DNA of 8,160 nucleotides, taken from Winogradskyella sp. UBA3174 (GTDB lineage Bacteria > Bacteroidota > Bacteroidia > Flavobacteriales > Flavobacteriaceae). A program made the translations under genes and the position numbers. The notes under the pieces were generated by a model. The model had not been told where the DNA came from and did no database searches. It saw only the letters and a list, made by a program, of their open reading frames with translations. Positions 1 to 6,733 of the stretch are shown piece by piece. The stretch covers positions 2,509 through 10,668 of the forward strand of contig NZ_DEXW01000052.1 in the NCBI RefSeq assembly GCF_002364335.1. The letters run 5' to 3'. The first letter of the stretch is position 1; the number at the start of each line of letters is the position of its first letter.

Positions 1-87
1 ACCTTACCTATAAATGCTATAACCGCTTTAGTTGGAGCTCCTGTCGTGATTTGGTTACTGGTGAGGCAGCGAAAAATGATGTTTTAG
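1..87 (+). CDS. FecCD/BtuC-family ABC transporter permease, C-terminal end (partial)
   Basis: The first 87 bases read in frame 1 as 28 residues and a TAG stop; the gene begins before the window. The tail contains LPINAITALVGAPVVIWLL followed by a short basic end (VRQRKMMF). This matches the end of FecCD/BtuC-type permeases, where a 'LPxGxxTAxxGAPxFxxLL' helix is followed by Arg/Lys residues. Such permeases form the inner-membrane channel for ferric siderophores, haem or cobalamin. The next gene is an ATP-binding subunit of the same transporter class and starts at the base after the stop, which supports the call. The substrate cannot be told from this fragment. Confidence 0.85.
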   Translation, partial: TLPINAITALVGAPVVIWLLVRQRKMMF

Positions 88-882
88 ATGAAAAAAGAAA
101 CATCACATATCACCCTAAAAGCGGAACAACTTTCTATTGGCTACAAAACCAAGAAAGTAGAAACTGCAATTGCATCTAATATAAATTTCGAACTACAAAA
201 AGGACAATTAATTGGTTTAGTTGGAGCAAACGGCATTGGTAAATCAACACTTTTAAGAACATTGATTAAAGTTCAGCCCGCTTTATCAGGAAGCATTGCT
301 TTAAATGGTAGAGATTTAAAATCAACATCTAATCTAGAACTAGCCAAGGAACTCAGTATCGTATTAACGGAACCGTTAACATCTAAGAATCTTTCGGTTT
401 ATGAACTCGTCGCTTTAGGAAGGCATCCATATACCAATTGGGTTGGTAATCTCTCCGAAGAAGACATTACGATTGTAAATGAATCCCTAGTTTTAGTGAA
501 TATTTTAGAATTAAAAGACAAAAGATGTTTCGAGCTAAGCGATGGTCAGTTACAAAAAGTAATGATTGCACGTGCACTTGCTCAAGATACAGCTATTATT
601 GTCTTGGATGAACCTACAACACATCTCGACATGTATCATAAAGCATACATCTTAAAACTATTACAAAAATTAACGAAAGAAACTGGAAAAACCATACTAT
701 TTTCGTCACACGAAATTGACTTAGCTATTCAATTATGTGACTCTATGATAGTAATGAGAGACAAGGAAGTGATTTGCGATCAACCTTGTAACTTAATTTC
801 AGTAGGTATTTTCGATTCACTTTTTCCAGAAGATTTAATTGCCTTTGATAAATCTACTGGAAGTTTTAGGATTAAAAAATAA
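88..882 (+). CDS. FecE/BtuD/HmuV-type ABC transporter ATP-binding protein
   Basis: This is the cytoplasmic ATPase that should power the permease encoded just upstream; the class imports iron-siderophores, haem or vitamin B12. At 264 aa it has the normal length for the family. Visible motifs are Walker A GANGIGKST (residues 46-54), signature LSDGQ (150-154), Walker B IIVLDEP (170-176, catalytic E175), D-loop HLD (179-181) and the switch histidine in SSHE (H208). The family-typical ELVALGRHPYTNW follows the Q-loop region (106-118). The Q-loop itself is unusual: the stretch before that motif reads VLTEPLTSKNLSV, with Thr/Glu where FecE-type proteins carry Gln. The ATG directly abuts the permease stop (TAGATG), so translation is probably coupled. 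The ligand is not determinable because the binding protein and outer-membrane receptor lie outside the window. Confidence 0.93.
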   Translation: MKKETSHITLKAEQLSIGYKTKKVETAIASNINFELQKGQLIGLVGANGIGKSTLLRTLIKVQPALSGSIALNGRDLKSTSNLELAKELSIVLTEPLTSKNLSVYELVALGRHPYTNWVGNLSEEDITIVNESLVLVNILELKDKRCFELSDGQLQKVMIARALAQDTAIIVLDEPTTHLDMYHKAYILKLLQKLTKETGKTILFSSHEIDLAIQLCDSMIVMRDKEVICDQPCNLISVGIFDSLFPEDLIAFDKSTGSFRIKK

Positions 883-1019
883 GTTCTTTTTTGTTTTCCA
901 TTTAAGGATTATCATAAATAAAGCCTTCTTCTATTCAAAAAATTACTACATTTAAATGCTATACATTAGGCTTTTAAGAATAGACCTACTTCTCATTGGA
1001 AGCTATAAATTAATATCTA

Positions 1020-2714
1020 ATGAACTCACTACAAAAATCAGTAAAACTATTCTGTCTTATTTTTCTAATTTCAATAATAGCTTGTAAAGACAACTTAGTA
1101 AAACCAAACCCAGCTTTAGCAACAATCGATTTACAACGCGGCGATATTTTGCTTTGTGGTAATCCGCAATTTGGAGCTGTCAGTTTTGCTTTAGATTGCA
1201 AATATGACGTCCGAGAAACTTTCGATTTAGCTATTTCTCTACTCCATTCTTTTGAATATGATGAAGCTGAGAAAGCCTTTGTAAAGGTCATAGATGCTGA
1301 TCCAGAATGTGCTATGGCATATTGGGGAGTTGCGATGAGTATCTATCATGAACTATGGGCACCACCTGGACCTAAAGAATTAAAAAAAGGAACAGTTCTT
1401 CTAGAAATCGCTGAATCCTTGCGAAAATCTGAACGTTCAGAACGCTACCTAGATGCCATAAAAGTTTTCTATAAAGATTGGAAAACCCTAGACCATAAAA
1501 CCAGAGAACTGTTATACGAAAAGAAAATGGAGCAAATCTACTTGAGTCAAAAAGATGACACTGAGGCAGCAATATTTTATGCTTTAGCTATAACTTCAGC
1601 AGCAGACCCAAATGATAAAACCTATTCTAGTCAGAAAAAATCGGGTGCTATTTTACAAAAACTTTTTAAGAAAAAACCCAATCATCCAGGAATTGCCCAT
1701 TATGTAATTCATACTTATGATTATCCCGAAATTGCACAATCTGCTTTAAGTACAGCGCGACGTTATGCAGAAATTGCACCTGCTTCAGCTCATGCACAAC
1801 ACATGCCTTCCCATATTTTTACGCGCCTAGGCCTTTGGCAAGAATCAATTGACACTAATATAAACTCAGCATTATCTGCTGTTTGTTATGCTGAAAGTGC
1901 TAATCCAGGTGCCAATTGGGCACAAGAAATTCATGCCATGGATTATCTAGTGTATGCCTATTTACAGCAAGGAAATAATAAAGAGGTTGATGCCCAAAAT
2001 GCGTATCTGAAATCAATGAAAAAGATATTCCCTCTCAATCATTTTGCTGTTGCATATACCGCTAATGCAATTCCTGCGCGAATAGCTTTGGAAAATAGAC
2101 AATGGAAAGAAGCGGCTAACCTAGAACGCCCAAATATAGAATTTGATTGGAACAAGTTTCCATGGTCAAAATCAATACTACATTTTGCGAGAGCCATGGG
2201 ATCAGCGCGTTCTGGAGATATCGCTTCTGCTGAAAATGAACTTAATATTATAGAATCATTCCATAAAGAACTCCTTGAAATGAATTCTGCTGAAGCCACA
2301 TATAAAGCTGGTCAAGTACGTATTGAAATTAAAACAACAGAAGCATGGATCAATCTCGCAAAAGGAAACAATGATGAAGCACTTACACTAATGAAAATAG
2401 CTTCGAAACTTGAAAGCGAAACCTCTAAGCATCCTGTGACTCCCGGTGAAGTTTTACCAGCTGATGAACTTTTAGGTGATATGTTATTGGCATTAAACCA
2501 ACCTGAAGAGGCTTTAGTAGCCTATGAAGAAAATTTAAAAGGACATCCTAATCGATTTAATGGTCTTTATGGCGCAGCCATTGCCGCTGAAAAATCTGGA
2601 AACAGAGAAAAAGCGACCTTATATTTTAAGCAACTTATTGAGCTTACTAAAAATTCTAAGAGTAATCGACCAGAGTTAAGCGAAGCAAAAACATATATTA
2701 AACAAGCTATCTAA
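1020..2714 (+). CDS. TPR-repeat lipoprotein with conserved His motif (AMAYWG/HMPSHI family)
   Basis: This is a 564-aa predicted lipoprotein built mainly of TPR-like helical repeats; its exact function is unknown to me. The N-terminus has a hydrophobic stretch (residues 8-21) and a lipobox IIAC with the acylated Cys at 22. The following K-D pair resembles the Bacteroidota surface-export signal, so the protein may face outward. TPR-like segments include residues 64-105 (SLLHSFEYDEAEKAF, then DPECAMAYWG), about 440-463 and about 482-545. The central part carries HPGIAHYVIH (222-231) and SAHAQHMPSHIFTRLG (256-271), a histidine-dense pair of helices that recurs in the next gene. A cysteine pair, C46 and C60, precedes the first repeat. 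The start is the first ATG of the frame after a 137-bp gap, with no Shine-Dalgarno sequence, as is usual in this phylum. The next gene begins 16 bp after the stop, so the two are probably co-transcribed. The fold class is secure; the role is not. Confidence 0.85.
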   Translation: MNSLQKSVKLFCLIFLISIIACKDNLVKPNPALATIDLQRGDILLCGNPQFGAVSFALDCKYDVRETFDLAISLLHSFEYDEAEKAFVKVIDADPECAMAYWGVAMSIYHELWAPPGPKELKKGTVLLEIAESLRKSERSERYLDAIKVFYKDWKTLDHKTRELLYEKKMEQIYLSQKDDTEAAIFYALAITSAADPNDKTYSSQKKSGAILQKLFKKKPNHPGIAHYVIHTYDYPEIAQSALSTARRYAEIAPASAHAQHMPSHIFTRLGLWQESIDTNINSALSAVCYAESANPGANWAQEIHAMDYLVYAYLQQGNNKEVDAQNAYLKSMKKIFPLNHFAVAYTANAIPARIALENRQWKEAANLERPNIEFDWNKFPWSKSILHFARAMGSARSGDIASAENELNIIESFHKELLEMNSAEATYKAGQVRIEIKTTEAWINLAKGNNDEALTLMKIASKLESETSKHPVTPGEVLPADELLGDMLLALNQPEEALVAYEENLKGHPNRFNGLYGAAIAAEKSGNREKATLYFKQLIELTKNSKSNRPELSEAKTYIKQAI

Positions 2715-2730
2715 ATTAGAATTATAGATT

Positions 2731-4461
2731 ATGAAATCAAAAGCAAATATTATTTTGGTAACCATTATAGTTGCGGTACTGGCTTATTTCACAATTAATA
2801 AACCTTTTGAATTAGCACCGCAGCCCTCGCCCAAACTAGCAATGAATTTTATAAAATGTACATCTGCCAAATATGTATTGGAAGCTGTGGATACCACAAA
2901 ACAGATGTCTCCACTTTTTAATAATTTAGGAAATCTTCATTTTTCCATTAGCACTAAAAACGAAAGAGCTCAAGCCTTTTTTGATCAAGGACTAAAATTA
3001 TCATACGCTTTTAATCATGCAGAAGCCCATCGCTCATTTATGGAAGCATCGCGATTAGACCCTAATTCTGCAATGGCGTATTGGGGACAAGCATTTACTC
3101 TTGGACCTAACATAAACGATCCAATTCCGACTGAAGAACGCAAAATTAAAATTAATGAAGCCTTAACAAAAGCGAACCAATTGGCATCGAAAGCAAGTCT
3201 AAAAGAACAAATACTGATAAAAGCATTGTCTGCTAGATATAGTAAAGATTTAACAGCTGATATTCCTGAATTAAACATGTTCTACATGGATGCTATGACT
3301 AAAGCAGTTAAAAAGTTTCCAGAAGATGCTAACGTACAAATTTTATATGCTGCATCAATTATGAACACTGTACCTTGGGATTATTGGGATAAAGACGGAA
3401 ACCCTTCGCCAAATATTAAGGAAGCAAAAGCTGCTCTAGAAAAAGCAATGTTGCTCGAACCGGAAAACCCTGGAGGACATCATTATTATATTCACATGGT
3501 GGAACTTCCTTATCCAGATTTAGGAGTTGAGAGTGCCGATAAATTAGCCTCTCTAATGCCTGGCGCTGGACATATCGTGCATATGCCATCGCACATATAT
3601 ATTAGAGTTGGACGCTATAAAGATGCCGTTATCACAAACCAAAAAGCAATTTTAGCCGACGAGGATTATATCTCTCAATGTTTTGCTCAAGGACTTTATC
3701 CGCTTGGTTATTATCCTCATAACATTCACTTTTTATGGTCTTCAGCAAGCTTATTAGGAGCCAGTGACATTGCTCTTGATGCTGCAAAAAAAACAGCAGA
3801 AAAAGTGCCTATTGGTGAATTTTTAGAAATGCCTTTTCTACAGGATTTTGCAGCAACACCAATGCTAGCCTATACTCGATTTGGTAAATGGAATGAGATT
3901 TTAACCATTCCGGCTCCCAATTCAAAAATTAAACACCTCAACCTTATGCGTCATTACGCAAGAGGTATTGCTTTTATTAGAAAAGGGAATATAAAAGAAG
4001 CCCAAGAAGAATTAAATGCCATCGACGCCCTCAAAAAAGATCCTGAGTTAGAAACCTTAATAGCGACAGCAAATAATGCTTCAATTCATGCCGCTAATAT
4101 AGCCTATGAAGTCGTTTCTGGAGAACTAGAAGCGTTGAAAGGAAATATTCCTAAGGCCATAGAACATCTCAAAAATGCTGTAGTATTTGAAGATGGATTA
4201 ACATACACAGAACCTGCTGCATGGCATATTCCTACGAGACAAAACCTCGGTGCCATACTATTAAAAGCTCAAGAATATAAAGCTGCTGAAAAAATATATA
4301 AAGAAGATTTAAATATATTAAGACAAAATGGCTGGTCGCTAATGGGACTCTATAAAAGTCTTTTAGCTCAAGATAAAAACAAAGAAGCAAATGCCATAAA
4401 AAAGGAGTTTAACAGTGCTTGGCAAGATGCAGATATAGAAATAGACAATTCAGTACTATAA
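2731..4461 (+). CDS. Membrane-anchored TPR-repeat protein, divergent paralogue of the preceding gene
   Basis: This 576-aa protein has one N-terminal hydrophobic segment (about residues 7-22) with no lipobox, so it is probably tethered to the inner membrane with its bulk in the periplasm; a cleaved signal is possible. It shares landmarks with the previous protein in the same order: a TPR ending DPNSAMAYWG (110-119), NPGGHHYYIH (246-255), GAGHIVHMPSHIYIRVG (278-294), and C-terminal TPR-like repeats (about 455-545). Five histidines align between the two: H251, H255, H281, H284 and H288 here. Additional His occur in YYPHNIH (327-333) and AAWHIPTR (496-503). The two genes look like an old duplication that then split in targeting. 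Spacing to the previous gene is 16 bp. A 50-bp gap with a promoter-like box separates it from the SCO gene. A metal or cofactor-binding role is inference only. Confidence 0.85.
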   Translation: MKSKANIILVTIIVAVLAYFTINKPFELAPQPSPKLAMNFIKCTSAKYVLEAVDTTKQMSPLFNNLGNLHFSISTKNERAQAFFDQGLKLSYAFNHAEAHRSFMEASRLDPNSAMAYWGQAFTLGPNINDPIPTEERKIKINEALTKANQLASKASLKEQILIKALSARYSKDLTADIPELNMFYMDAMTKAVKKFPEDANVQILYAASIMNTVPWDYWDKDGNPSPNIKEAKAALEKAMLLEPENPGGHHYYIHMVELPYPDLGVESADKLASLMPGAGHIVHMPSHIYIRVGRYKDAVITNQKAILADEDYISQCFAQGLYPLGYYPHNIHFLWSSASLLGASDIALDAAKKTAEKVPIGEFLEMPFLQDFAATPMLAYTRFGKWNEILTIPAPNSKIKHLNLMRHYARGIAFIRKGNIKEAQEELNAIDALKKDPELETLIATANNASIHAANIAYEVVSGELEALKGNIPKAIEHLKNAVVFEDGLTYTEPAAWHIPTRQNLGAILLKAQEYKAAEKIYKEDLNILRQNGWSLMGLYKSLLAQDKNKEANAIKKEFNSAWQDADIEIDNSVL

Positions 4462-4471
4462 CCACAGTTTT

Positions 4472-4479
4472 TAGTTTTG
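4472..4479 (+). promoter_or_regulatory. Candidate Bacteroidota -7 box (TAGTTTTG) upstream of the SCO gene
   Basis: TAGTTTTG matches the Bacteroidota -7 consensus TAnnTTTG exactly and lies in the 50-bp gap, 32 bp before the SCO start. The expected -33 TTG is not clear; the nearest is TTC at 4449-4451, inside the end of the upstream gene. The box could give the SCO gene its own transcript in addition to read-through. Confidence 0.35.
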
Positions 4480-4511
4480 CGTCCTAACAAAAAATTGGAA
4501 ACTTATTATAT

Positions 4512-5177
4512 ATGCTATTATCGAAAACTAACAGACTCACATTTTTATTGACTATTGCTTTAATAGTAGTGTTCGTATATTTTTCTTATTCCTATTGGTT
4601 TCCTAAACAGCCATTACCTATTTACAACCCTTCAAGTTTTAATCCAGAATTAGTAGATAAAAGTCTTCAAAATAAAACAAGACACCATACGGTTTCAGAT
4701 TTTAATCTCATAAATCAAAATGGGGAAAGCATAACTCAAGAAGTCTACAAAGACAAAATTTATGTGACTGACTTCTTTTTTACACGTTGTGGTACTATTT
4801 GTCCAATTATGACAGATAATATGGCTGAAATACAAAAGGAGTTTTTGAATGATGACGACATTATGCTTTTATCGCTTTCGGTGACTCCAGAAATCGATAG
4901 TGTTTCTGTATTGCGAGACTATGCCGATACTAAAGGAGTCATAGATTCTAAATGGAATGTGACTACAGGCAATAAAAAGCACATCTATAATTTGGCTCGT
5001 AAAAGCTATTTTGCAGCTGTAGAACAAGGTGATGGTGGATTACAAGATTTTATTCATACGTCCAACTTCATTTTAATTGATAAAGAAAGGCAAATTCGTG
5101 GTATTTATGATGGCACCAATGCTGATGATATACAGCAAATAATTGCTGATATAAAAAGATTAAAATCTAGCTACTAA
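4512..5177 (+). CDS. SCO1/SenC/PrrC-family protein (copper chaperone or thiol redox)
   Basis: This 221-aa protein has an N-terminal membrane anchor (about residues 9-28) and a thioredoxin-like periplasmic domain. The diagnostic features are the CxxxC motif in TRCGTICPIM (C93 and C97) and the distal histidine H182 in FIHTSNFILIDKE; in the SCO family these three residues bind copper. SVTPEID (123-129), where canonical members have a TPE/D-type loop, and RGIYDGT (196-202) also fit. SCO proteins typically deliver copper to or reduce the CuA site of cytochrome c oxidase, but some serve other copper or thiol functions. No oxidase gene is present here; the neighbours are two His-rich TPR proteins, which suggests a more specialised partner. 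The ATG is preceded by A/T-rich DNA without a Shine-Dalgarno sequence, and no in-frame alternative looks better because the anchor starts right after it. Confidence 0.92.
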   Translation: MLLSKTNRLTFLLTIALIVVFVYFSYSYWFPKQPLPIYNPSSFNPELVDKSLQNKTRHHTVSDFNLINQNGESITQEVYKDKIYVTDFFFTRCGTICPIMTDNMAEIQKEFLNDDDIMLLSLSVTPEIDSVSVLRDYADTKGVIDSKWNVTTGNKKHIYNLARKSYFAAVEQGDGGLQDFIHTSNFILIDKERQIRGIYDGTNADDIQQIIADIKRLKSSY

Positions 5178-5213
5178 GTTTAAAAGAGTATCCTAACTAT
5201 CGTTTAAAAAAAT

Positions 5214-5221
5214 TATCTTTG
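5214..5221 (+). promoter_or_regulatory. Candidate Bacteroidota -7 box (TATCTTTG) upstream of rmuC
   Basis: TATCTTTG matches TAnnTTTG exactly and ends 19 bp before the rmuC ATG, in a 63-bp gap after the SCO gene. This would give a leader of about 10-15 nt. I see no TTG at the expected -33 distance, so the box stands alone as evidence. It fits the change of function between the SCO cluster and rmuC. Confidence 0.4.
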
Positions 5222-5240
5222 ATAAATTTCTCTTTTTATC

Positions 5241-6632
5241 ATGAACGACACACTCATTCTATTTATAGCCATCATTATCTCAGCAGGTATTGGCGCCTTT
5301 ATTGGACTTAAATTTGCACAATTAAAAAGCAAAGGAGACAAGAGTACACTTGAAGAACGCAATACTAACCTCCAACAACAATTTAGTGAATTTAAACAAT
5401 TTTCTGAAGCTGAAAATCAGAAACAAAATCAGAATTTTAATCAGCAATTATTAGAATTAAAAGCGACTATATCTAAAACTGAAACAGAACGCGAAGACAT
5501 TAGAAGGGAAAAAGATTTTTTAAACACAGAATTGTCTAGACGTAATACAGAGTTTGAAAATCTTCAACAACAAAATCTGAAACGTGATGAAGACTTAATA
5601 AAGCAACAAGAACAATTACGAAAAGACTTTGAGTTATTAGCTACAAAAATACTAGATGAAAAATCAGAGAAGTTCACGCTTCAAAATAAAGAAAACATCA
5701 AACAGATATTAAATCCGTTACAAGAAAAAATACAACTCTTTGAGAAAAAAGTAGATGATACACAAAAGGAAAGTATCAGTATGCACTCGGCCTTAAAAGA
5801 GCAATTATTAGGTCTAAAAGATCTTAATCAGCAAATGACAAAGGAAGCCACCAATTTAACTAAAGCTCTAAAAGGTGATAGTAAAATGCAAGGAAACTGG
5901 GGCGAATTGGTGTTAGAACGTGTCTTAGAAAAATCTGGATTAGAAAAAGATAGAGAATACTTTGTACAACAGAATTTTCAGCGCGAAGATGGTTCTCGTG
6001 TATTGCCAGATGTGGTATTACATCTTCCAGGTTCTAAAAGAATGATTATTGACTCAAAGGTATCACTAACCGCTTATGAGCGTTTGGTTAATGCAGAAGA
6101 GGATGCGGATAGAGCTCTATTTTTAAAAGCGCATGTTAATTCTATTAAAAAGCATGTGGATGACCTCTCAGCAAAAAACTATCAAGATTTATATGATATA
6201 GAATCCCCTGATTTTGTTTTGATGTTTATTCCTATTGAGCCTGCATTCGCCGTCGCCATAAATGAAGATAATAGCTTATACAATAAAGCTTTTGAGCAAA
6301 ACATAGTCATCGTTACTCCCTCTACCCTTTTAGCTACACTTCGTACCGTTGATTCGATGTGGAATAACGAAAAGCAGCAACAAAATGCTATCGAGATCGC
6401 AAAACAAGCCGGTGCCTTATACGATAAATTTGAAGGTTTAGTTACCGATTTAACTGGTGTTGGTAAAAAAATTGATGCGGCTAAGAACGACTATTCTTCT
6501 GCTATGAATAAACTCGTTGAAGGGAAAGGCAATCTTATCTCTCGTGTAGAGAGAATTAAAAAAATGGGAGCTAAAGCCAATAAATCCCTTCCTGAAAGCA
6601 TTATAAAGCGTGCTTCCGAAGACGGTTTCTAA
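5241..6632 (+). CDS. rmuC: RmuC family DNA recombination protein
   Basis: RmuC limits recombination at inverted repeats in E. coli and belongs to a PD-(D/E)XK nuclease-like family; its biochemical activity is poorly defined. This 463-aa copy has the normal plan: an N-terminal membrane helix (about residues 4-23), a long Gln/Glu/Lys-rich coiled coil (about 35-205), and the core domain from about 213 to 440. Core motifs are GNWGELVLERVLEKSGL (218-234), LPDVVLHLPGSK (255-266), IIDSKVSL (269-276), FIPIEPAFAVAI (329-340) and VTPSTLLATLRTV (358-370). The likely catalytic set is E222, D257, D271 and K273, all present, so the protein looks intact. It stands between two gene groups with a promoter-like box of its own and is followed by a repeat array. 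No functional link to either neighbour is evident. Confidence 0.96.
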   Translation: MNDTLILFIAIIISAGIGAFIGLKFAQLKSKGDKSTLEERNTNLQQQFSEFKQFSEAENQKQNQNFNQQLLELKATISKTETEREDIRREKDFLNTELSRRNTEFENLQQQNLKRDEDLIKQQEQLRKDFELLATKILDEKSEKFTLQNKENIKQILNPLQEKIQLFEKKVDDTQKESISMHSALKEQLLGLKDLNQQMTKEATNLTKALKGDSKMQGNWGELVLERVLEKSGLEKDREYFVQQNFQREDGSRVLPDVVLHLPGSKRMIIDSKVSLTAYERLVNAEEDADRALFLKAHVNSIKKHVDDLSAKNYQDLYDIESPDFVLMFIPIEPAFAVAINEDNSLYNKAFEQNIVIVTPSTLLATLRTVDSMWNNEKQQQNAIEIAKQAGALYDKFEGLVTDLTGVGKKIDAAKNDYSSAMNKLVEGKGNLISRVERIKKMGAKANKSLPESIIKRASEDGF

Positions 6633-6634
6633 AA

Positions 6635-6718
6635 TATTCCCTAATAAAGGCATAATTAATATTATTCCCTAATAAAGGCATATATTAGTTTATTCCTTAA
6701 TAAAGGCATATATTTGTT
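6635..6718 (+). repeat. Three 28-bp direct repeats upstream of the SatD-like gene (probable operator array)
   Basis: A 20-bp core, TATTCCCTAATAAAGGCATA, occurs at 6635-6654 and 6663-6682, and again with one change (C to T at the seventh base) at 6691-6710. The period is exactly 28 bp, and the 8-bp spacers are A/T-rich and variable. The core contains a partial dyad: the third copy reads CCTT-AATA-AAGG, while the first two have CCCT-AATA-AAGG with one broken pair. The array fills most of the 101-bp gap between rmuC and the SatD-like gene. Its third core ends at the TAnnTTTG promoter box, which is where a repressor operator would sit. The likely binder is the helix-turn-helix protein encoded just downstream, but that is inference. 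Confidence 0.85.
6709..6716 (+). promoter_or_regulatory. Candidate promoter of the SatD-like/DUF3307 operon (-7 box TATATTTG)
   Basis: TATATTTG matches the Bacteroidota -7 consensus TAnnTTTG exactly. It overlaps the last two bases of the third 28-bp repeat core and lies 17 bp before the ATG. TTAG at 6685-6688 is 20 bp upstream and could be a weak -33 element, so the third repeat core would fill the space between the two elements. A protein bound there should interfere with RNA polymerase. Confidence 0.5.
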
Positions 6719-6733
6719 TTAAACACGCGTATT

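Noticed and set aside
873..897. Terminator hairpin after the ABC ATPase gene (A-run, short loop, T-run)
   Set aside because: The stem would be A-T pairs only, which is too weak to call; low-complexity A/T DNA gives this by chance.
947..969. Promoter for the first TPR gene (TACATTTA at 947-954, TACATTAG at 962-969)
   Set aside because: Each differs by one base from TAnnTTTG and neither has a TTG at the -33 distance. A promoter in this 137-bp gap is likely but cannot be located.
1010..1291. Minus-strand open frame opposite the start of the lipoprotein gene, and similar ones at 1372-1572, 2039-2299, 3015-3278 and 7404-7595
   Set aside because: They lie fully or almost fully opposite well-supported genes, show no recognisable domains and have biased composition typical of antisense shadows.
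6450..6653. Minus-strand open frame whose ATG falls in the first 28-bp repeat
   Set aside because: It runs antisense through the conserved C-terminal coding region of rmuC, resembles no family, and its start only exists because the repeat contains CAT. The 28-bp period is not a multiple of three, so the repeats are not coding.
6692..6710. Intrinsic terminator of rmuC in the repeats
   Set aside because: The dyad CCTT-AATA-AAGG has only a four-base stem and is not followed by a T run.
6635..6718. CRISPR-like array
   Set aside because: Only three units, with 20-bp cores and 8-bp A/T spacers that are far too short for spacers; there are no cas genes. An operator array fits better.
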